Counted from the first letter of the stretch, positions 39,341-48,082 are shown. The stretch is DNA of 64,000 nucleotides from Streptomyces sp. CBMA291 (GCF_014596525.1 NZ_MSJP01000045.1:1-64000); one strand, 5' to 3'. The notes: generated by a model from the sequence alone, not told the origin. Made by a program: numbers and translations.

Positions 39341-39450
39341 GAGGGGAAGTCTAGAGAGGGGGCGAAGGTCCTTCCGGCGCGGGGCCCGAGTCCTTGGAAT
39401 GAGGACTTTTCCGTGCGTTTCGCCGATCCGGGCGGGCATAGCGTCGCGGT
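39341..39450. promoter_or_regulatory. Divergent leaderless promoters: ABC exporter and FNT channel
   Basis: On the minus strand TAGACT (complement of 39348-39353) ends seven nt before the ATP-binding gene's ATG; on the plus strand TAGCGT (39439-39444) ends six nt before the channel gene's GTG. Neither start has a Shine-Dalgarno sequence. No good -35 hexamers were seen. Confidence 0.5.
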
Positions 39451-40272
39451 GTGATCAGTGTGGCGGAGAACCTGCGGGAGACGGTCGGCCAGGCGGCGCA
39501 CAAGGCGCGCGATCTGGAGCGGCCCGGACGGTACGCGGTGTCGGCGGTGCTGGCGGGTGTGTACATAGGGATCGGCGAGGTGCTGCTGCTCGTCGCCGTG
39601 TCGCCGTTCGTGGCCGAGGGGTCGGCGGCGACGCGGCTGGTCGAGGGGGCGGTCTTCCCGGTCGCGCTGACGATCGTGATGGTCGCCGGGGCGCAGCTGT
39701 TCACCAGCAACGTCATGGTGATGCTGCTGGGTGCGCTGGCGGGGCGGACGGGGGTGCGGGACCTGGTGGCGAGCTGGGGGCTCTCGCTCGGCGGGAACCT
39801 GGTGGGAACTTTTGTCCTCGGGGCGATGGCGCATGCCTCGGGGGTACTGGCGGAGCCCTCGGCGAAGGCGATGCTGGCGGAGCTGGTGGCGGGGAAGGAG
39901 GCGCTGGCGGGCGGGCAGCTGTTCTGGCGGGCGGTGCTCTGCAATCTGCTGGTGTGCCTCGGGGTGTGGATGTTCCACCGGGTCAGGGGTGACGGGGCGA
40001 AGGTCCTGGCGCTGTGGCTGCCGGTGCTGGTGTTCGTGGCGGTGGGTTTCGAGCACTGTGTGGCGAACATGGCGCTGTTCGCGCTGGCGATCATGGACGG
40101 GACGGCGGGCTTCGGCGATCTGGGGCGCAATCTGCTCTTCACCGTGCCGGGGAACATCGTGGGCGGTGGCGCGCTCGTGGCCTGCGCGTACTGGTTCACG
40201 GGGCGCCCTGCCGAGGAGGGGGCGGAGGGGGCGGAAGGTACGGCGGGGGCCTCTGATTCATCCCATGAATGA
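39451..40272 (+). CDS. Formate/nitrite transporter (FNT) family channel
   Basis: 273 residues, six membrane helices. Family signatures: AGVYIGIGEVLLLVAV near 35-50, VAGAQLFTSNVMVMLLGALAGR near 78-99 (the broken-helix Omega-loop region), RAVLCNLLVCLGVWM near 159-173, and GFEHCVANMALFALAIMDG near 199-217 with the central-pore His, then NIVGGGALVACAYW. FNT pentamers pass formate, nitrite, hydrosulfide or lactate. The gene stands alone, so the ion cannot be assigned. A GTG start without ribosome site and a -10 six nt upstream suggest leaderless expression. The iron box 14 nt past its stop codon most likely serves sufR. Confidence 0.92.
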   Translation: MISVAENLRETVGQAAHKARDLERPGRYAVSAVLAGVYIGIGEVLLLVAVSPFVAEGSAATRLVEGAVFPVALTIVMVAGAQLFTSNVMVMLLGALAGRTGVRDLVASWGLSLGGNLVGTFVLGAMAHASGVLAEPSAKAMLAELVAGKEALAGGQLFWRAVLCNLLVCLGVWMFHRVRGDGAKVLALWLPVLVFVAVGFEHCVANMALFALAIMDGTAGFGDLGRNLLFTVPGNIVGGGALVACAYWFTGRPAEEGAEGAEGTAGASDSSHE

Positions 40273-40285
40273 TCGTTTACGCAGG

Positions 40286-40304
40286 TCAGGTAAGCCTTAC
40301 CTGA
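40286..40304. promoter_or_regulatory. IdeR/DmdR (DtxR-family) iron box upstream of the suf operon
   Basis: TCAGGTAAGCCTTACCTGA is a perfect 9-1-9 palindrome fitting 17 of 19 positions of the mycobacterial IdeR consensus TWAGGTWAGSCTWACCTWA, including the whole AGGT..ACCT core. It lies 35 nt upstream of the sufR -35 element and 72 nt before the start codon; it does not overlap the promoter. That position suits activation by the iron-loaded regulator, or a second, unseen promoter nearby. Confidence 0.75.
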
Positions 40305-40339
40305 GTGACGCACGGCACCGGGGGTGTGACCAGCGCGGC

Positions 40340-40376
40340 TTGTCAGGCCGAGATTAATTACGCAACAATGGCGTTG
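40340..40376 (+). promoter_or_regulatory. sufR promoter with overlapping SufR operator
   Basis: TTGTCA (40340-40345) and AACAAT (40364-40369) are 18 nt apart; the -10 ends six nt before the GTG start, so the mRNA is probably leaderless. CAAC-N6-GTTG at 40363-40376 overlaps the -10 and the first base of the start codon; as I recall, this is the operator described for S. avermitilis SufR. Holo-SufR would therefore block transcription of its own operon. Confidence 0.75.
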
Positions 40377-41101
40377 TGAAAAACGTGGGCGAGGCTCCGG
40401 TGGAGGAACTCGCGACCAGGGAGCGCTCGACGCGCAACCGGGTCGCGCGGTCGATCCTGGACCACGGCCCGTCGACCGTCGCCGACCTGGCCGAGCGCCT
40501 CGGCCTCACCCAGGCGGCGGTCCGCCGCCACCTCGACTCGCTGGTCGCCGACAATGTCGTGGAGGCCCGCGAGAAGCGCGTCTACGGCACCCGCACCCGG
40601 GGGCGCCCCGCGAAGGTCTTCGCGCTCACCGACTACGGCCGGGACGCCTTCGACCAGTCGTACGACTCGCTGGCCGTCGAGGCGATCCGCTGGATCGAGC
40701 GGAACGCCGGCGGGGAAGCGGCCGTGGCCGCCTTCGCCCGTGACCGGATCGAGTCGCAGGCCGGCTCCTACCGCGAGGCCGTCGAGGCGGCCGAGCCCGC
40801 CCGACGGGCCGAGGCGTTGGCCAAGGCCTTGACGGCGGACGGGTACGCTGCCACTGCGCGGAACGCGCCGGTCGGCGAGCAGCTCTGCCAGCACCACTGC
40901 CCGGTCGCCCATGTCGCCGAGCAGTACCCGCAGCTGTGCGAGGCGGAGACGGAGTTCTTCTCCCGCCTCCTGGGAACGCACGTCCAGCGCCTGGCCACCA
41001 TCGCGCATGGTGACGGCGTCTGCACCACGTTCATCCCGCACGGCACCCCACAGACCACCGAATCAGCATCCGCAAGCACGGCCGGGAGGAACCCCGCATG
41101 A
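40376..41101 (+). CDS. sufR: SufR, Fe-S cluster-sensing repressor of the suf operon
   Basis: 241 residues. N-terminal winged helix ([60 protein letters not shown], near 31-90) of the DeoR/ArsR-like SufR group. The C-terminal half carries C171, C175, C188 and C216; the spacing of the last three (13 and 28 residues) equals that of the [4Fe-4S] ligands reported for S. avermitilis SufR. With its cluster the protein represses the operon; when clusters are scarce or damaged, repression is lifted. GTG at 40376 is supported by the promoter layout. Its stop overlaps the sufB ATG. Confidence 0.95.
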   Translation: MKNVGEAPVEELATRERSTRNRVARSILDHGPSTVADLAERLGLTQAAVRRHLDSLVADNVVEAREKRVYGTRTRGRPAKVFALTDYGRDAFDQSYDSLAVEAIRWIERNAGGEAAVAAFARDRIESQAGSYREAVEAAEPARRAEALAKALTADGYAATARNAPVGEQLCQHHCPVAHVAEQYPQLCEAETEFFSRLLGTHVQRLATIAHGDGVCTTFIPHGTPQTTESASASTAGRNPA

Positions 41102-42513
41102 CCACCGAGATCAGCCACCCCGAGCTCGAGGGCCTGGGTCGGTACGAGTACGGCTGGGCCGACTCCGACACCGCCGGTGCCACCGCCAAGCGCGGTCTCA
41201 ACGAGGACGTCGTCCGCGACATCTCCTCGAAGAAGAACGAGCCCGAGTGGATGCTGAAGCTGCGTCTCAAGGGTCTGCGTCTCTTCGGCAAGAAGCCCAT
41301 GCCGACCTGGGGCTCCGACCTCTCCGGCATCGACTTCGACAACATCAAGTACTTCGTGCGGTCCACCGAGAAGCAGGCCGAGTCCTGGGAGGACCTGCCG
41401 GAGGACATCAAGAACACGTACGACAAGCTCGGCATCCCCGAGGCCGAGAAGCAGCGCCTCGTCGCCGGCGTCGCCGCCCAGTACGAGTCCGAGGTCGTCT
41501 ACCACCAGATCCGCGAGGACCTGGAGGAGCAGGGCGTCATCTTCGTCGACACCGACACCGCGCTGAAGGAGCACGAGGAACTCTTCAAGGAGTACTTCGG
41601 CACCGTCATCCCGGTCGGCGACAACAAGTTCGCCTCCCTGAACACCGCCGTCTGGTCCGGCGGATCGTTCATCTACGTGCCGAAGGGCGTGCACGTCGAG
41701 ATCCCGCTCCAGGCCTACTTCCGTATCAACACGGAGAACATGGGCCAGTTCGAGCGGACGCTGATCATCGTCGACGAGGACGCCTACGTCCACTACGTCG
41801 AGGGCTGCACCGCCCCGATCTACTCCTCGGACTCGCTGCACAGCGCCGTCGTCGAGATCATCGTCAAGAAGGGCGGCCGCTGCCGCTACACGACCATCCA
41901 GAACTGGTCGAACAACGTCTACAACCTGGTGACCAAGCGCGCCGTCGCCTACGAGGGCGCCACCATGGAGTGGGTCGACGGCAACATCGGCTCCAAGGTC
42001 ACCATGAAGTACCCGGCCGTCTACCTGATGGGCGAGCACGCCAAGGGCGAGACCCTCTCCATCGCCTTCGCGGGCGAGGGCCAGCACCAGGACGCCGGTG
42101 CCAAGATGGTCCACCTGGCCCCGAACACCTCCTCCAACATCGTCTCCAAGTCGGTGGCGCGAGGCGGCGGCCGCACCTCCTACCGCGGTCTCATCGAGAT
42201 CGGCGAGGGTGCCCCGGGCGCCAAGTCCAACGTGCTCTGCGACGCGCTGCTCGTCGACACCATCTCCCGCTCCGACACGTACCCCTACGTGGACGTGCGC
42301 GAGGACGACGTCTCCATGGGCCATGAGGCCACCGTCTCCAAGGTCTCCGAGGACCAGCTCTTCTACCTGATGAGCCGCGGTCTCACCGAGTTCGAGGCCA
42401 TGGCGATGATCGTCCGCGGCTTCGTCGAGCCCATCGCCAAGGAACTCCCGATGGAGTACGCCCTGGAGCTCAACCGGCTGATCGAGTTGCAGATGGAAGG
42501 CGCGGTCGGCTAA
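41098..42513 (+). CDS. sufB: Fe-S cluster scaffold subunit SufB
   Basis: 471 residues. SufB forms the SufBC2D scaffold on which clusters are built. Typical segments: [31 protein letters not shown] near 32-62, [22 protein letters not shown] near 151-172, [53 protein letters not shown] (the family core, with the conserved Cys near 237), and [45 protein letters not shown] at the end. No intein interrupts the gene, unlike in mycobacteria. ATG overlaps the sufR stop (ATGA). Confidence 0.98.
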   Translation: MTTEISHPELEGLGRYEYGWADSDTAGATAKRGLNEDVVRDISSKKNEPEWMLKLRLKGLRLFGKKPMPTWGSDLSGIDFDNIKYFVRSTEKQAESWEDLPEDIKNTYDKLGIPEAEKQRLVAGVAAQYESEVVYHQIREDLEEQGVIFVDTDTALKEHEELFKEYFGTVIPVGDNKFASLNTAVWSGGSFIYVPKGVHVEIPLQAYFRINTENMGQFERTLIIVDEDAYVHYVEGCTAPIYSSDSLHSAVVEIIVKKGGRCRYTTIQNWSNNVYNLVTKRAVAYEGATMEWVDGNIGSKVTMKYPAVYLMGEHAKGETLSIAFAGEGQHQDAGAKMVHLAPNTSSNIVSKSVARGGGRTSYRGLIEIGEGAPGAKSNVLCDALLVDTISRSDTYPYVDVREDDVSMGHEATVSKVSEDQLFYLMSRGLTEFEAMAMIVRGFVEPIAKELPMEYALELNRLIELQMEGAVG

Positions 42514-42574
42514 CCGCCACCGCACCCGCAGCGCCCGACTCACACGTACGCAGGAAGAGAGCAACACGACAGCC

Positions 42575-43765
42575 ATGGCTGACGCTCAGCAGAACTCCCC
42601 CGCTCCGGCGGGCTCCACCACCGCCGGCGCGATCGCGGTGGCGGCCGAGTCCACCGTCGCCACGCGCATGAGCGCGCCCCCGTCCTTCGACGTCGCGGAC
42701 TTCCCCGTCCCGCACGGGCGCGAGGAGGAGTGGCGGTTCACCCCGCTGGCCCGCCTCCGCGGCCTGCACGACGGCACCGCCGTCGCCTCCGGCGAGGGCG
42801 TCAAGGTCGACATCGAGGCACCCGAGGGCGTCACCGTGGAGACCGTCGGCCGCGAGGACGAGCGCCTCGGCAGGGCCGGTGTCCCCGTCGACCGCGTCGC
42901 GGCCCAGGCGTACTCCTCCTTCGAGAAGGCCTCGGTCGTCACCGTCGCCAAGGAGGCCGTCCTCGCCGAGCCGATCCGCATCGCCGTGCACGGCCAGGGC
43001 GGCACCGCCTTCGGCCACCAGGTCATCGAACTCGGCGCCTTCGCCGAAGCCGTCGTGGTCATCGACCACACCGGCGACGCGGTCCTCGCCGCCAACATCG
43101 ACTACGTCCTCGGCGACGGCGCCAAGCTCACCGTCGTCTCCGTCCAGGACTGGGACGAGACCGCCGTCCACGTCGCCCAGCACAACGCCCTGATCGGCCG
43201 CGACGCCTCCTTCAAGTCCGTCGTGGTGACCTTCGGCGGCGACGTCGTCCGCCTCCACCCCCGGGTGCGGTACGCGGCCCCCGGCGGCGAGGCCGAGCTG
43301 TTCGGCCTGTACTTCACCGACGCCGGGCAGCACCAGGAGCACCGCCTCCTGGTCGACCACAACACCCCGCACTGCAAGTCCAACGTGGCCTACAAGGGCG
43401 CGCTCCAGGGCCAGGGCGCGCACGCCGTCTGGATCGGCGACGTGCTCATCCAGGCCGCCGCCGAGGGCACCGACACCTACGAACTCAACCGGAACCTGGT
43501 CCTCACGGACGGCGCCCGGGTCGACTCCGTGCCGAACCTGGAGATCGAGACCGGCGAGATCACCGGTGCCGGTCACGCCTCGGCCACCGGCCGCTTCGAC
43601 GACGAGCAGCTCTTCTACCTCATGTCCCGGGGCATCCCGGAGGTCGAGGCCCGCCGCCTCGTCGTCCGCGGCTTCTTCGCGGAACTCGTCCAGCAGATCG
43701 GTCTGCCGGACGTCCAGGAGCGACTTCTCGCCAAGATCGAGGCCGAGCTGGAGGCCTCCGTCTGA
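42575..43765 (+). CDS. sufD: Fe-S cluster assembly protein SufD
   Basis: 396 residues; partner of SufB in the scaffold complex. N-terminus has PSFDVADFPVPHGREEEWRFTPLARLRGL (near 32-60), the usual R-E-x-W-R/K segment; the beta-helix core is followed by LYFTDAGQHQEHRLLVDHNTPHCKSNVAYKGALQGQGAHAVWIGDVLIQ with the interface His, and the C-terminus SRGIPEVEARRLVVRGFFAELVQQIG parallels SufB. 61 nt separate it from sufB; AGGAAGAG lies upstream of the ATG at 42575. Confidence 0.98.
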   Translation: MADAQQNSPAPAGSTTAGAIAVAAESTVATRMSAPPSFDVADFPVPHGREEEWRFTPLARLRGLHDGTAVASGEGVKVDIEAPEGVTVETVGREDERLGRAGVPVDRVAAQAYSSFEKASVVTVAKEAVLAEPIRIAVHGQGGTAFGHQVIELGAFAEAVVVIDHTGDAVLAANIDYVLGDGAKLTVVSVQDWDETAVHVAQHNALIGRDASFKSVVVTFGGDVVRLHPRVRYAAPGGEAELFGLYFTDAGQHQEHRLLVDHNTPHCKSNVAYKGALQGQGAHAVWIGDVLIQAAAEGTDTYELNRNLVLTDGARVDSVPNLEIETGEITGAGHASATGRFDDEQLFYLMSRGIPEVEARRLVVRGFFAELVQQIGLPDVQERLLAKIEAELEASV

Positions 43766-44082
43766 TGGCCTTCGTCCGAGTCTGCGCGCTGAGCGAACTG
43801 GAGACCGACACCCCCAAGCGGGTCGAGGTCGACGGCACGCCGGTGTCGGTCGTACGCACCGAGGGCGAGGTGTTCGCCATCAACGACATCTGCTCCCACG
43901 CGAACGTCTCCCTCTCCGAGGGCGAGGTCGAGGACTGCGCCATCGAGTGCTGGCTGCACGGCTCCAGCTTCGACCTGCGCACCGGAAAGCCCTCCGGCCT
44001 TCCCGCGACGCGCCCCGTCCCCGTATACCCCGTAAAGATCGAAGGGGACGATGTGCTCGTCTCCGTCACCCAGGAGTCCTGA
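43765..44082 (+). CDS. Rieske-type ferredoxin of the suf operon
   Basis: 105 residues; ATG shares an A with the sufD stop codon (TGATG). Rieske [2Fe-2S] ligands are CSHANVSL near 43-50 and CWLHGSSFD near 62-70, i.e. Cys-x-His with the second Cys-x2-His. Length and sequence match the ferredoxin subunits of ring-hydroxylating dioxygenases (annotated as non-heme iron oxygenase ferredoxin), but this copy is a standard member of actinobacterial suf operons. It may carry electrons for cluster building or receive finished clusters; this is inference. Confidence 0.93.
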   Translation: MAFVRVCALSELETDTPKRVEVDGTPVSVVRTEGEVFAINDICSHANVSLSEGEVEDCAIECWLHGSSFDLRTGKPSGLPATRPVPVYPVKIEGDDVLVSVTQES

Positions 44083-44089
44083 GTCACCC

Positions 44090-44854
44090 ATGGCAACGCT
44101 TGAAATCCACGACCTGCACGTCTCCGTCGAGGCGGAGAACGGCCCCCGCGAGATCCTCAAGGGCGTCGACCTGACCATCAAGCAGGGCGAGACGCACGCC
44201 GTCATGGGCCCCAACGGCTCCGGCAAGTCGACCCTGGCCTACTCCCTCGCCGGGCACCCGAAGTACACCATCACCGGCGGCACCGTCACCCTCGACGGCG
44301 AGGACGTCCTGGAGATGTCGGTCGACGAGCGCGCCCGCGCCGGTGTCTTCCTCGCCATGCAGTACCCGGTCGAGGTCCCCGGCGTCTCGGTCTCCAACTT
44401 CCTGCGCACCTCCGCCACCGCCGTCCGCGGCGAGGCCCCCAAGCTGCGCACCTGGGTGAAGGAGGTCAAGTCCGCGATGGAGCAGCTCCAGATGGACCAG
44501 GCCTTCGCCGAGCGCAACGTCAACGAGGGCTTCTCCGGCGGTGAGAAGAAGCGCCACGAGATCCTCCAGCTCGAACTGCTCAAGCCGAAGATCGCGATCC
44601 TCGACGAGACCGACTCCGGTCTCGACGTCGACGCGCTGCGCATCGTCTCCGAGGGCGTCAACCGCGTCCGCGAGTCCGGCGAGGTCGGCACCCTGCTGAT
44701 CACCCACTACACGCGGATCCTGCGCTACATCAAGCCCGACTTCGTGCACGTCTTCGCGAACGGCCGCATCGTCGAGTCCGGCGGCGCCGAGCTGGCCGAC
44801 CAGCTGGAGAACGAGGGCTACGACAAGTACGTGAAGGGTGGCGCGTCCGCGTGA
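44090..44854 (+). CDS. sufC: Fe-S assembly ATPase SufC
   Basis: 254 residues. ABC-type ATPase of the SufBC2D complex. Walker A VMGPNGSGKSTLAYSLAG near 36-53, the family-typical GVFLAMQYPVEVPGVSVSNFLRT with the Q-loop near 89-111, signature GFSGGEKKRHEILQLELL near 145-162, Walker B AILDETDSGLDVDALR near 168-183 and LITHYTRILRYIKPD with the switch His. ATG at 44090 has AGGAG about 14 nt upstream within the preceding gene. Its stop overlaps sufS (GTGA). Confidence 0.98.
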   Translation: MATLEIHDLHVSVEAENGPREILKGVDLTIKQGETHAVMGPNGSGKSTLAYSLAGHPKYTITGGTVTLDGEDVLEMSVDERARAGVFLAMQYPVEVPGVSVSNFLRTSATAVRGEAPKLRTWVKEVKSAMEQLQMDQAFAERNVNEGFSGGEKKRHEILQLELLKPKIAILDETDSGLDVDALRIVSEGVNRVRESGEVGTLLITHYTRILRYIKPDFVHVFANGRIVESGGAELADQLENEGYDKYVKGGASA

Positions 44855-46119
44855 CTTCTGCCCATCAGGGGCTCTCCGGCCTCCTCGACACCGAGGCGAT
44901 CCGCAAGGACTTCCCGCTCCTGGATCGCGTGGTCCACGACGGCAAGAAGATCGTGTACCTCGACTCCGCGGCGACCTCGCAGAAGCCGCGCCAGGTCCTC
45001 GACGCGCTCAACACGTACTACGAGCGTCACAACGCCAACGTCCACCGCGGCGTGTACACGGTGGCCGAGGAGGCGACGGCGCTCTACGAGGGCGCCCGTG
45101 ACAAGGTCGCGGCCTTCATCAACGCGCCGAGCCGCGACGAGGTGATCTTCACCAAGAACGCCTCCGAGTCGCTCAACCTCGTGGCCAACATGCTGGGCTG
45201 GGCCGACGAGCCCTACCGGGTGGACCACGAGACCGAGATCGCCATCACGGAGATGGAGCACCACTCCAACATCGTGCCGTGGCAGCTGCTCTCGCAGCGC
45301 ACGGGCGCGAAGCTGAAGTGGTTCGGCCTCACCGACGAAGGGCGTCTCGACCTCTCGAACATCGAGGAGGTCATCACCGAGAAGACCAAGATCGTCTCGT
45401 TCACGCTGGTCTCCAACCTGCTCGGCACGGTCAACCCGGTGGAGGCGATCATCCGCCGCGCCCAGGAGGTCGGCGCGCTGGTCTGCATCGACGCCTCCCA
45501 GGCGGCCCCGCACATGGTCGTGGACGTGCAGGCGCTCCAAGCCGACTTCGTGGCCTTCACCGGCCACAAGATGTGCGGCCCGACCGGCATCGGCGTGCTG
45601 TGGGGACGGCAGGAACTCCTGGAGGACCTGCCCCCGTTCCTCGGCGGCGGCGAGATGATCGAGACCGTCTCGATGCACTCCTCGACGTACGCGCCCGCCC
45701 CGCACAAGTTCGAGGCGGGCACCCCCCCGATCGCCCAGGCCGTCGGCCTCGGCGCGGCCGTGGACTACCTCTCGGCCATCGGCATGGAGAACATCGCGCG
45801 CCACGAGCACGCGATCACCGAGTACGCCGTCCGGCGCCTCCAGGAGGTCCCGGACCTGCGGATCATCGGCCCCACCACGGCCGAGGACCGCGGCGCGGCG
45901 ATCTCCTTCACGCTCGGCGACATCCACCCGCACGACGTGGGCCAGGTCCTCGACGAGCAGGGCATCGCGGTCCGGGTCGGCCACCACTGCGCGCGGCCGG
46001 TCTGTCTGCGGTACGGAATTCCCGCGACCACGCGAGCGTCCTTCTATCTGTACTCCACCCCGGCCGAGGTCGACGCCCTGGTCGAGGGACTGGAGCACGT
46101 ACGGAACTTCTTCGGCTAG
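44851..46119 (+). CDS. sufS: Cysteine desulfurase SufS
   Basis: 422 residues, PLP enzyme, group II. Removes sulfur from cysteine as a persulfide. Motifs: YLDSAATSQKPRQVLDAL near 34-51, HRGVYTVAEEAT near 66-77, EMEHHSNIVPWQ near 135-146, the PLP Lys in FTGHKMCGPTGIGVLWGR near 234-251, and the catalytic Cys in VRVGHHCARPVCLRYGIP near 376. The sulfur acceptor SufU is encoded next. GTG overlaps the sufC stop codon. Confidence 0.98.
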   Translation: MTSAHQGLSGLLDTEAIRKDFPLLDRVVHDGKKIVYLDSAATSQKPRQVLDALNTYYERHNANVHRGVYTVAEEATALYEGARDKVAAFINAPSRDEVIFTKNASESLNLVANMLGWADEPYRVDHETEIAITEMEHHSNIVPWQLLSQRTGAKLKWFGLTDEGRLDLSNIEEVITEKTKIVSFTLVSNLLGTVNPVEAIIRRAQEVGALVCIDASQAAPHMVVDVQALQADFVAFTGHKMCGPTGIGVLWGRQELLEDLPPFLGGGEMIETVSMHSSTYAPAPHKFEAGTPPIAQAVGLGAAVDYLSAIGMENIARHEHAITEYAVRRLQEVPDLRIIGPTTAEDRGAAISFTLGDIHPHDVGQVLDEQGIAVRVGHHCARPVCLRYGIPATTRASFYLYSTPAEVDALVEGLEHVRNFFG

Positions 46120-46130
46120 GGGACGGGCTC

Positions 46131-46601
46131 GTGAAGCTGGATTCGATGTACCAGGACGTCATCCTGGACCACTACAAGCACCCGCACGGGCGCGGTCTTC
46201 GGGACGGCGACGCCGAGGTGCACCACGTCAACCCGACGTGCGGCGACGAGATCACGCTCCGCGTGAAGTACGACGGCTCGCGCGTCGAGGACGTGTCGTA
46301 CGAGGGCCAGGGCTGCTCCATCAGCCAGGCCTCGGCCTCCGTCCTCAACGAGCTGCTCGTGGGCAAGGAGCTGGCCGAGGCGCAGAAGATCCAGGCCGCG
46401 TTCCTGGAACTGATGCAGTCCAAGGGACAGATCGAGCCCGACGACGCGATGGAGGAGGTCCTGGAGGACGCGGTCGCGTTCGCCGGGGTCTCCAAGTACC
46501 CCGCCCGGGTGAAGTGCGCGCTGCTCAGCTGGATGGCGTGGAAGGACGCGACCGCCCAGGCGCTGGGGGACGACCCGAACTCTGTGAGGAAGTCGGCATG
46601 A
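46131..46601 (+). CDS. sufU: SufU, zinc-dependent sulfur acceptor of SufS
   Basis: 156 residues from GTG at 46131, 11 nt after sufS. NifU-N/IscU fold with the SufU marks: DVILDHYKHPHGRG near 9-22, NPTCGDEITLRVKYDG near 37-52 (Cys and Asp ligands), EGQGCSISQASASVL near 60-74, and KYPARVKCALLSWMAW near 125-140 (third Cys). The insertion between the second and third Cys found in SufU but not IscU is present. It takes the persulfide from SufS and passes it to SufB. Stop overlaps sufT (ATGA). Confidence 0.97.
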   Translation: MKLDSMYQDVILDHYKHPHGRGLRDGDAEVHHVNPTCGDEITLRVKYDGSRVEDVSYEGQGCSISQASASVLNELLVGKELAEAQKIQAAFLELMQSKGQIEPDDAMEEVLEDAVAFAGVSKYPARVKCALLSWMAWKDATAQALGDDPNSVRKSA

Positions 46602-46936
46602 CCGAGAACACCGAGGCCACCATGAAGCCGGCCTCCGAGGAAGAAGTCCGCGAGGCGCTGTACGACGTCGTCGACCCCGAGCTGGGCATCGACGTCGTCA
46701 ACCTGGGCCTGATCTACGGCATCCACATCGACGAGGCGAACGTCGCCACCCTGGACATGACGCTGACGTCGGCGGCCTGCCCGCTGACCGACGTGATCGA
46801 GGACCAGGCGCGCTCGGCGACGGACGGCATCGTCAACGAGCTGAAGATCAACTGGGTCTGGATGCCCCCGTGGGGCCCGGACAAGATCACCGACGACGGG
46901 CGCGAGCAGCTGCGCGCGCTCGGCTTCAACGTCTGA
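46598..46936 (+). CDS. sufT: SufT, DUF59/MIP18-family Fe-S assembly factor
   Basis: 112 residues. DUF59 core: EEEVREALYDVVDPELGIDVVNLGLIYGIHIDE near 14-46 and MTLTSAACPLTDVIEDQARSA near 53-73, with the conserved Cys and TxxxCP motif. Promotes maturation of Fe-S proteins under high demand; last gene of the suf operon. Confidence 0.95.
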   Translation: MTENTEATMKPASEEEVREALYDVVDPELGIDVVNLGLIYGIHIDEANVATLDMTLTSAACPLTDVIEDQARSATDGIVNELKINWVWMPPWGPDKITDDGREQLRALGFNV

Positions 46937-46950
46937 GCCGGACCACACGA

Positions 46951-46983
46951 GAACGGCCGTGCCCTCGCGGGGCACGGCCGTTC
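46951..46983 (+). terminator. Terminator of the suf operon
   Basis: A perfect 14-bp stem (46951-46964 with 46970-46983) and 5-nt loop, 14 nt after the sufT stop; CGCGTTCTCC follows. Confidence 0.8.
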
Positions 46984-47005
46984 CGCGTTCTCCGGTCGGA
47001 TCGGG

Positions 47006-48040
47006 TCAGTAGGGGGTCTCCACCGCGCGGGCCAGATCCGCCGCCAGGTTCTCCCGGCGGATGCGCTGGTCCACGTAGAGCAGGCTGGTCACCAGGGGCG
47101 GGAAGAGGGATGCCAGGCCCTGGACGAGTACCTGGACGAGGGCGAGCAGGCCGATGACGACCAGGGGGGTGAGCGGCAGGGTGTCCGATCCGCCGAAATC
47201 GCTGACCGCCATGGGGATCGCGGCGATCACGCCGAGGGCCTGCTGGATGATCCCGGTGATCACCGACGCCAGTACGGAGGCGGCCAGCAGGAAGCCGAAG
47301 ACGCGCCACCAGGAGCCGCGGACCAGGTGGGACGAGCGGCGCATCGAGGCGATCACGCCCTGCTTCTCCATCACCGCCACCACCGGGGCGAAGGCGAACT
47401 TCGTCCAGAGCCAGACCGCCACCGGGGCGAACGCCAGGATCCCGCCCACCGCGAGCAGCGGCCAGACGGGCGAGCTGTCGTCGCCGTCGGCCACCGTGAC
47501 CAGGGTCGCGACGAAGGCGAGCGTCATCAGGGCGAACGGGACCAGCAGGAGCAGCCCGGTCAGCAGTCCGGTGCCGAAGACGGCCGGGACCCGCGCCCAG
47601 GTCCGTCCCCAGACCGTCCGGACGGTCGCGGGGCGGCCGAGCACCGCCTCCTGGACGACGACCGGACAAGCCGCCGCCACCAGGGTGGCGGCGCCCAGCA
47701 GCGCGAGCATCCCGACGGCCCAGACGAAGAAGAACCCGCCGAGCACGGGCCCCATGTCGGCCCACTCGGCGCTCTGGTCGTCGGACAGGTCGAACAGCGC
47801 CCGGAGATGACCGCCGACCACGGCGAACGCGATGCCCGCCGCCGCGGCGACGACGAGGAAGGCACCGGCATACGCGGCCGCGGCCACCCCGAGGAGCGGC
47901 TTCCAGTAGCGGCCGAGCGTGGCGAAGGCGCCGGTGAGGATCTCGCTGAGACCCAGCGGCGCCAGGGGTATCACGCCGGGCTTCGGCGGCGGGGGCGGGG
48001 GGTATCCGTAACCGTACGGAGGCCCTGCGGGGATGGTCAT
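47006..48040 (-). CDS. Multi-pass membrane protein, glycerophosphodiester phosphodiesterase membrane-domain-like
   Basis: 344 residues from ATG at 48040 (MTIPAGPPYGYGYPPPPPPKPGVIPLAPLGLSEILTGAF). A Pro/Tyr-rich N-terminal stretch is followed by about six membrane helices. The segment LGLSEILTGAFATLGRYWKPLLGVAA, the central VVQEAVLGRPATVRTVWGRTWARVPAVFGTGLL, the VVAVMEKQGVIASMRRSSHLVRGSWWRVFGFLLAASVLA repeat and the end LLYVDQRIRRENLAADLARA are the hallmarks of this actinobacterial family (often named for the GPDPase membrane domain). No catalytic domain is present. Function unknown. TACGGT seven nt upstream (complement of 48048-48053) suggests a leaderless mRNA. Confidence 0.8.
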   Translation of the reverse strand: MTIPAGPPYGYGYPPPPPPKPGVIPLAPLGLSEILTGAFATLGRYWKPLLGVAAAAYAGAFLVVAAAAGIAFAVVGGHLRALFDLSDDQSAEWADMGPVLGGFFFVWAVGMLALLGAATLVAAACPVVVQEAVLGRPATVRTVWGRTWARVPAVFGTGLLTGLLLLVPFALMTLAFVATLVTVADGDDSSPVWPLLAVGGILAFAPVAVWLWTKFAFAPVVAVMEKQGVIASMRRSSHLVRGSWWRVFGFLLAASVLASVITGIIQQALGVIAAIPMAVSDFGGSDTLPLTPLVVIGLLALVQVLVQGLASLFPPLVTSLLYVDQRIRRENLAADLARAVETPY

Positions 48041-48064
48041 GCGGCACACCGTACCGGCAGCCGT

Positions 48065-48082
48065 TGTGTACGCTCGTACACA
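48065..48082. promoter_or_regulatory. Operator-like palindrome over the SMR gene start
   Basis: TGTGTAC (48065-48071), spacer GCTC, GTACACA (48076-48082) form a perfect 7-4-7 inverted repeat. It covers a -10-like TACGCT (48069-48074), which ends seven nt before the ATG at 48082. The TetR-type regulator encoded by the next gene is the obvious candidate ligand. The whole divergent intergenic space is 41 nt (48041-48081). Confidence 0.65.

Noticed and set aside
48064..48081. Upstream TTG start for the SMR gene
   Set aside because: It would put the -10 and the palindromic operator inside the coding region, and homologues begin at the ATG at 48082.
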